From NCBI RefSeq assembly GCF_900086985.1, contig NZ_LT593974.1, forward strand, positions 2,294,001-2,358,000: DNA of 64,000 nt. The letters run 5' to 3'. Both the position numbers and the translations under genes were made by a program. This DNA comes from Halomonas sp. HL-93. Its GTDB lineage: Bacteria; Pseudomonadota; Gammaproteobacteria; Pseudomonadales; Halomonadaceae. The notes under the pieces are model-generated. The model saw only the letters and a list, made by a program, of their open reading frames with translations, did no database searches and was not told where the DNA came from. Below are positions 63,896 through 64,000 of this stretch, in pieces; within the stretch, counting starts at the first letter, position 1; every line of letters begins with the position of its first letter.

Positions 63896-64000
63896 TTACC
63901 AATCAATGAACGGGAACGTTTCTCTAAAACGTTTCTCAACGTGTGGGTTCCTATCGAGTTCTTGCAGCGCCACTTCACGTGGCACCGCATCGCTTAAAAA
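63896..64000 (-). CDS. C-terminus of a leftward gene cut by the window edge
   Basis: From the edge an uninterrupted minus-strand frame of 34 codons runs to TAA at 63896-63898 (SDAVPREVALQELDRNPHVE, then KRFRETFPFIDW). The composition is that of a soluble helical protein end and is unlike shadow frames. Too short to name. Confidence 0.5.
   Translation of the reverse strand, partial: FLSDAVPREVALQELDRNPHVEKRFRETFPFIDW

Noticed and set aside
63915..63937. Direct repeat AACGTTTCTC as an attachment site
   Set aside because: It falls inside the partial gene at the edge and simply encodes repeated Arg-Phe/Glu-Thr-type codons.

Overview
The window looks like a chromosomal segment of a moderately GC-rich gammaproteobacterium, most likely a member of the Halomonadaceae (Halomonas or a close relative). 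The reasons are the acidic proteins and a housekeeping gene order shared with the Pseudomonas/Halomonas branch: rpoE-rseA-rseC-mucD-lepA-lepB-rnc-era-recO-pdxJ-acpS, then gacS/barA, then cysM-rlmD-relA-mazG. I saw no rRNA or tRNA gene, CRISPR array, transposase or integrase.

Layout. 0-1.1 kb: the start of a leftward branched-chain amino acid type ABC transporter operon (livG, livF). 1.1-11.9 kb: a rightward leucine/isovalerate catabolism operon (liuR, liuA, liuB, liuC, liuD, liuE), an acyl-CoA synthetase, a methyltransferase and a small outer-membrane-like protein. The 377-bp gap between the two operons carries three LiuR-like palindromes. 11.9-22.4 kb: an orphan type VI secretion module. It holds VgrG, a DUF4123 adaptor, a 1119-residue VasX-like pore-forming effector and four paralogous membrane immunity-type genes, separated by decaying copies of the effector 3' end. 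A diverged copy of the 3' end of the outer-membrane-like gene lies at its far edge. 22.4-28.4 kb: a Kef-type antiporter, a trpR-trpE-trpG operon behind a consensus Trp operator, rluF and a DUF924 gene.

28.4-36.6 kb: ppc, mazG, relA, rlmD and cysM, all leftward. 36.7-39.4 kb: the hybrid sensor kinase BarA/GacS. 39.4-49.4 kb: the leftward sigma-E / translation-GTPase / RNase III block; rseB is not in its usual place, and a strong terminator lies between rseA and rseC. 49.8-55.5 kb: DAHP synthase, DinG, RhlB-like helicase, a small basic protein and exonuclease III. 55.6-60.5 kb: a complete TonB2-type energy-transduction operon (DUF3450, TtpC-like ExbB, ExbB, ExbD, TonB, TPR protein) behind a good Fur box. 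60.7-64 kb: a Nudix hydrolase, then a more AT-rich accessory stretch with three small lipoprotein genes, 767 bp without an assignable gene, and the C-terminus of a leftward gene at the edge.

The part most worth further study is the T6SS effector-immunity array. It is a tandem series of about 954-bp units, each made of an effector-tail remnant, a constant translation leader and an immunity gene. The immunity genes are mosaics: constant blocks alternate with variable membrane and C-terminal blocks, which points to repeated duplication, gene conversion and diversification of self-protection genes.
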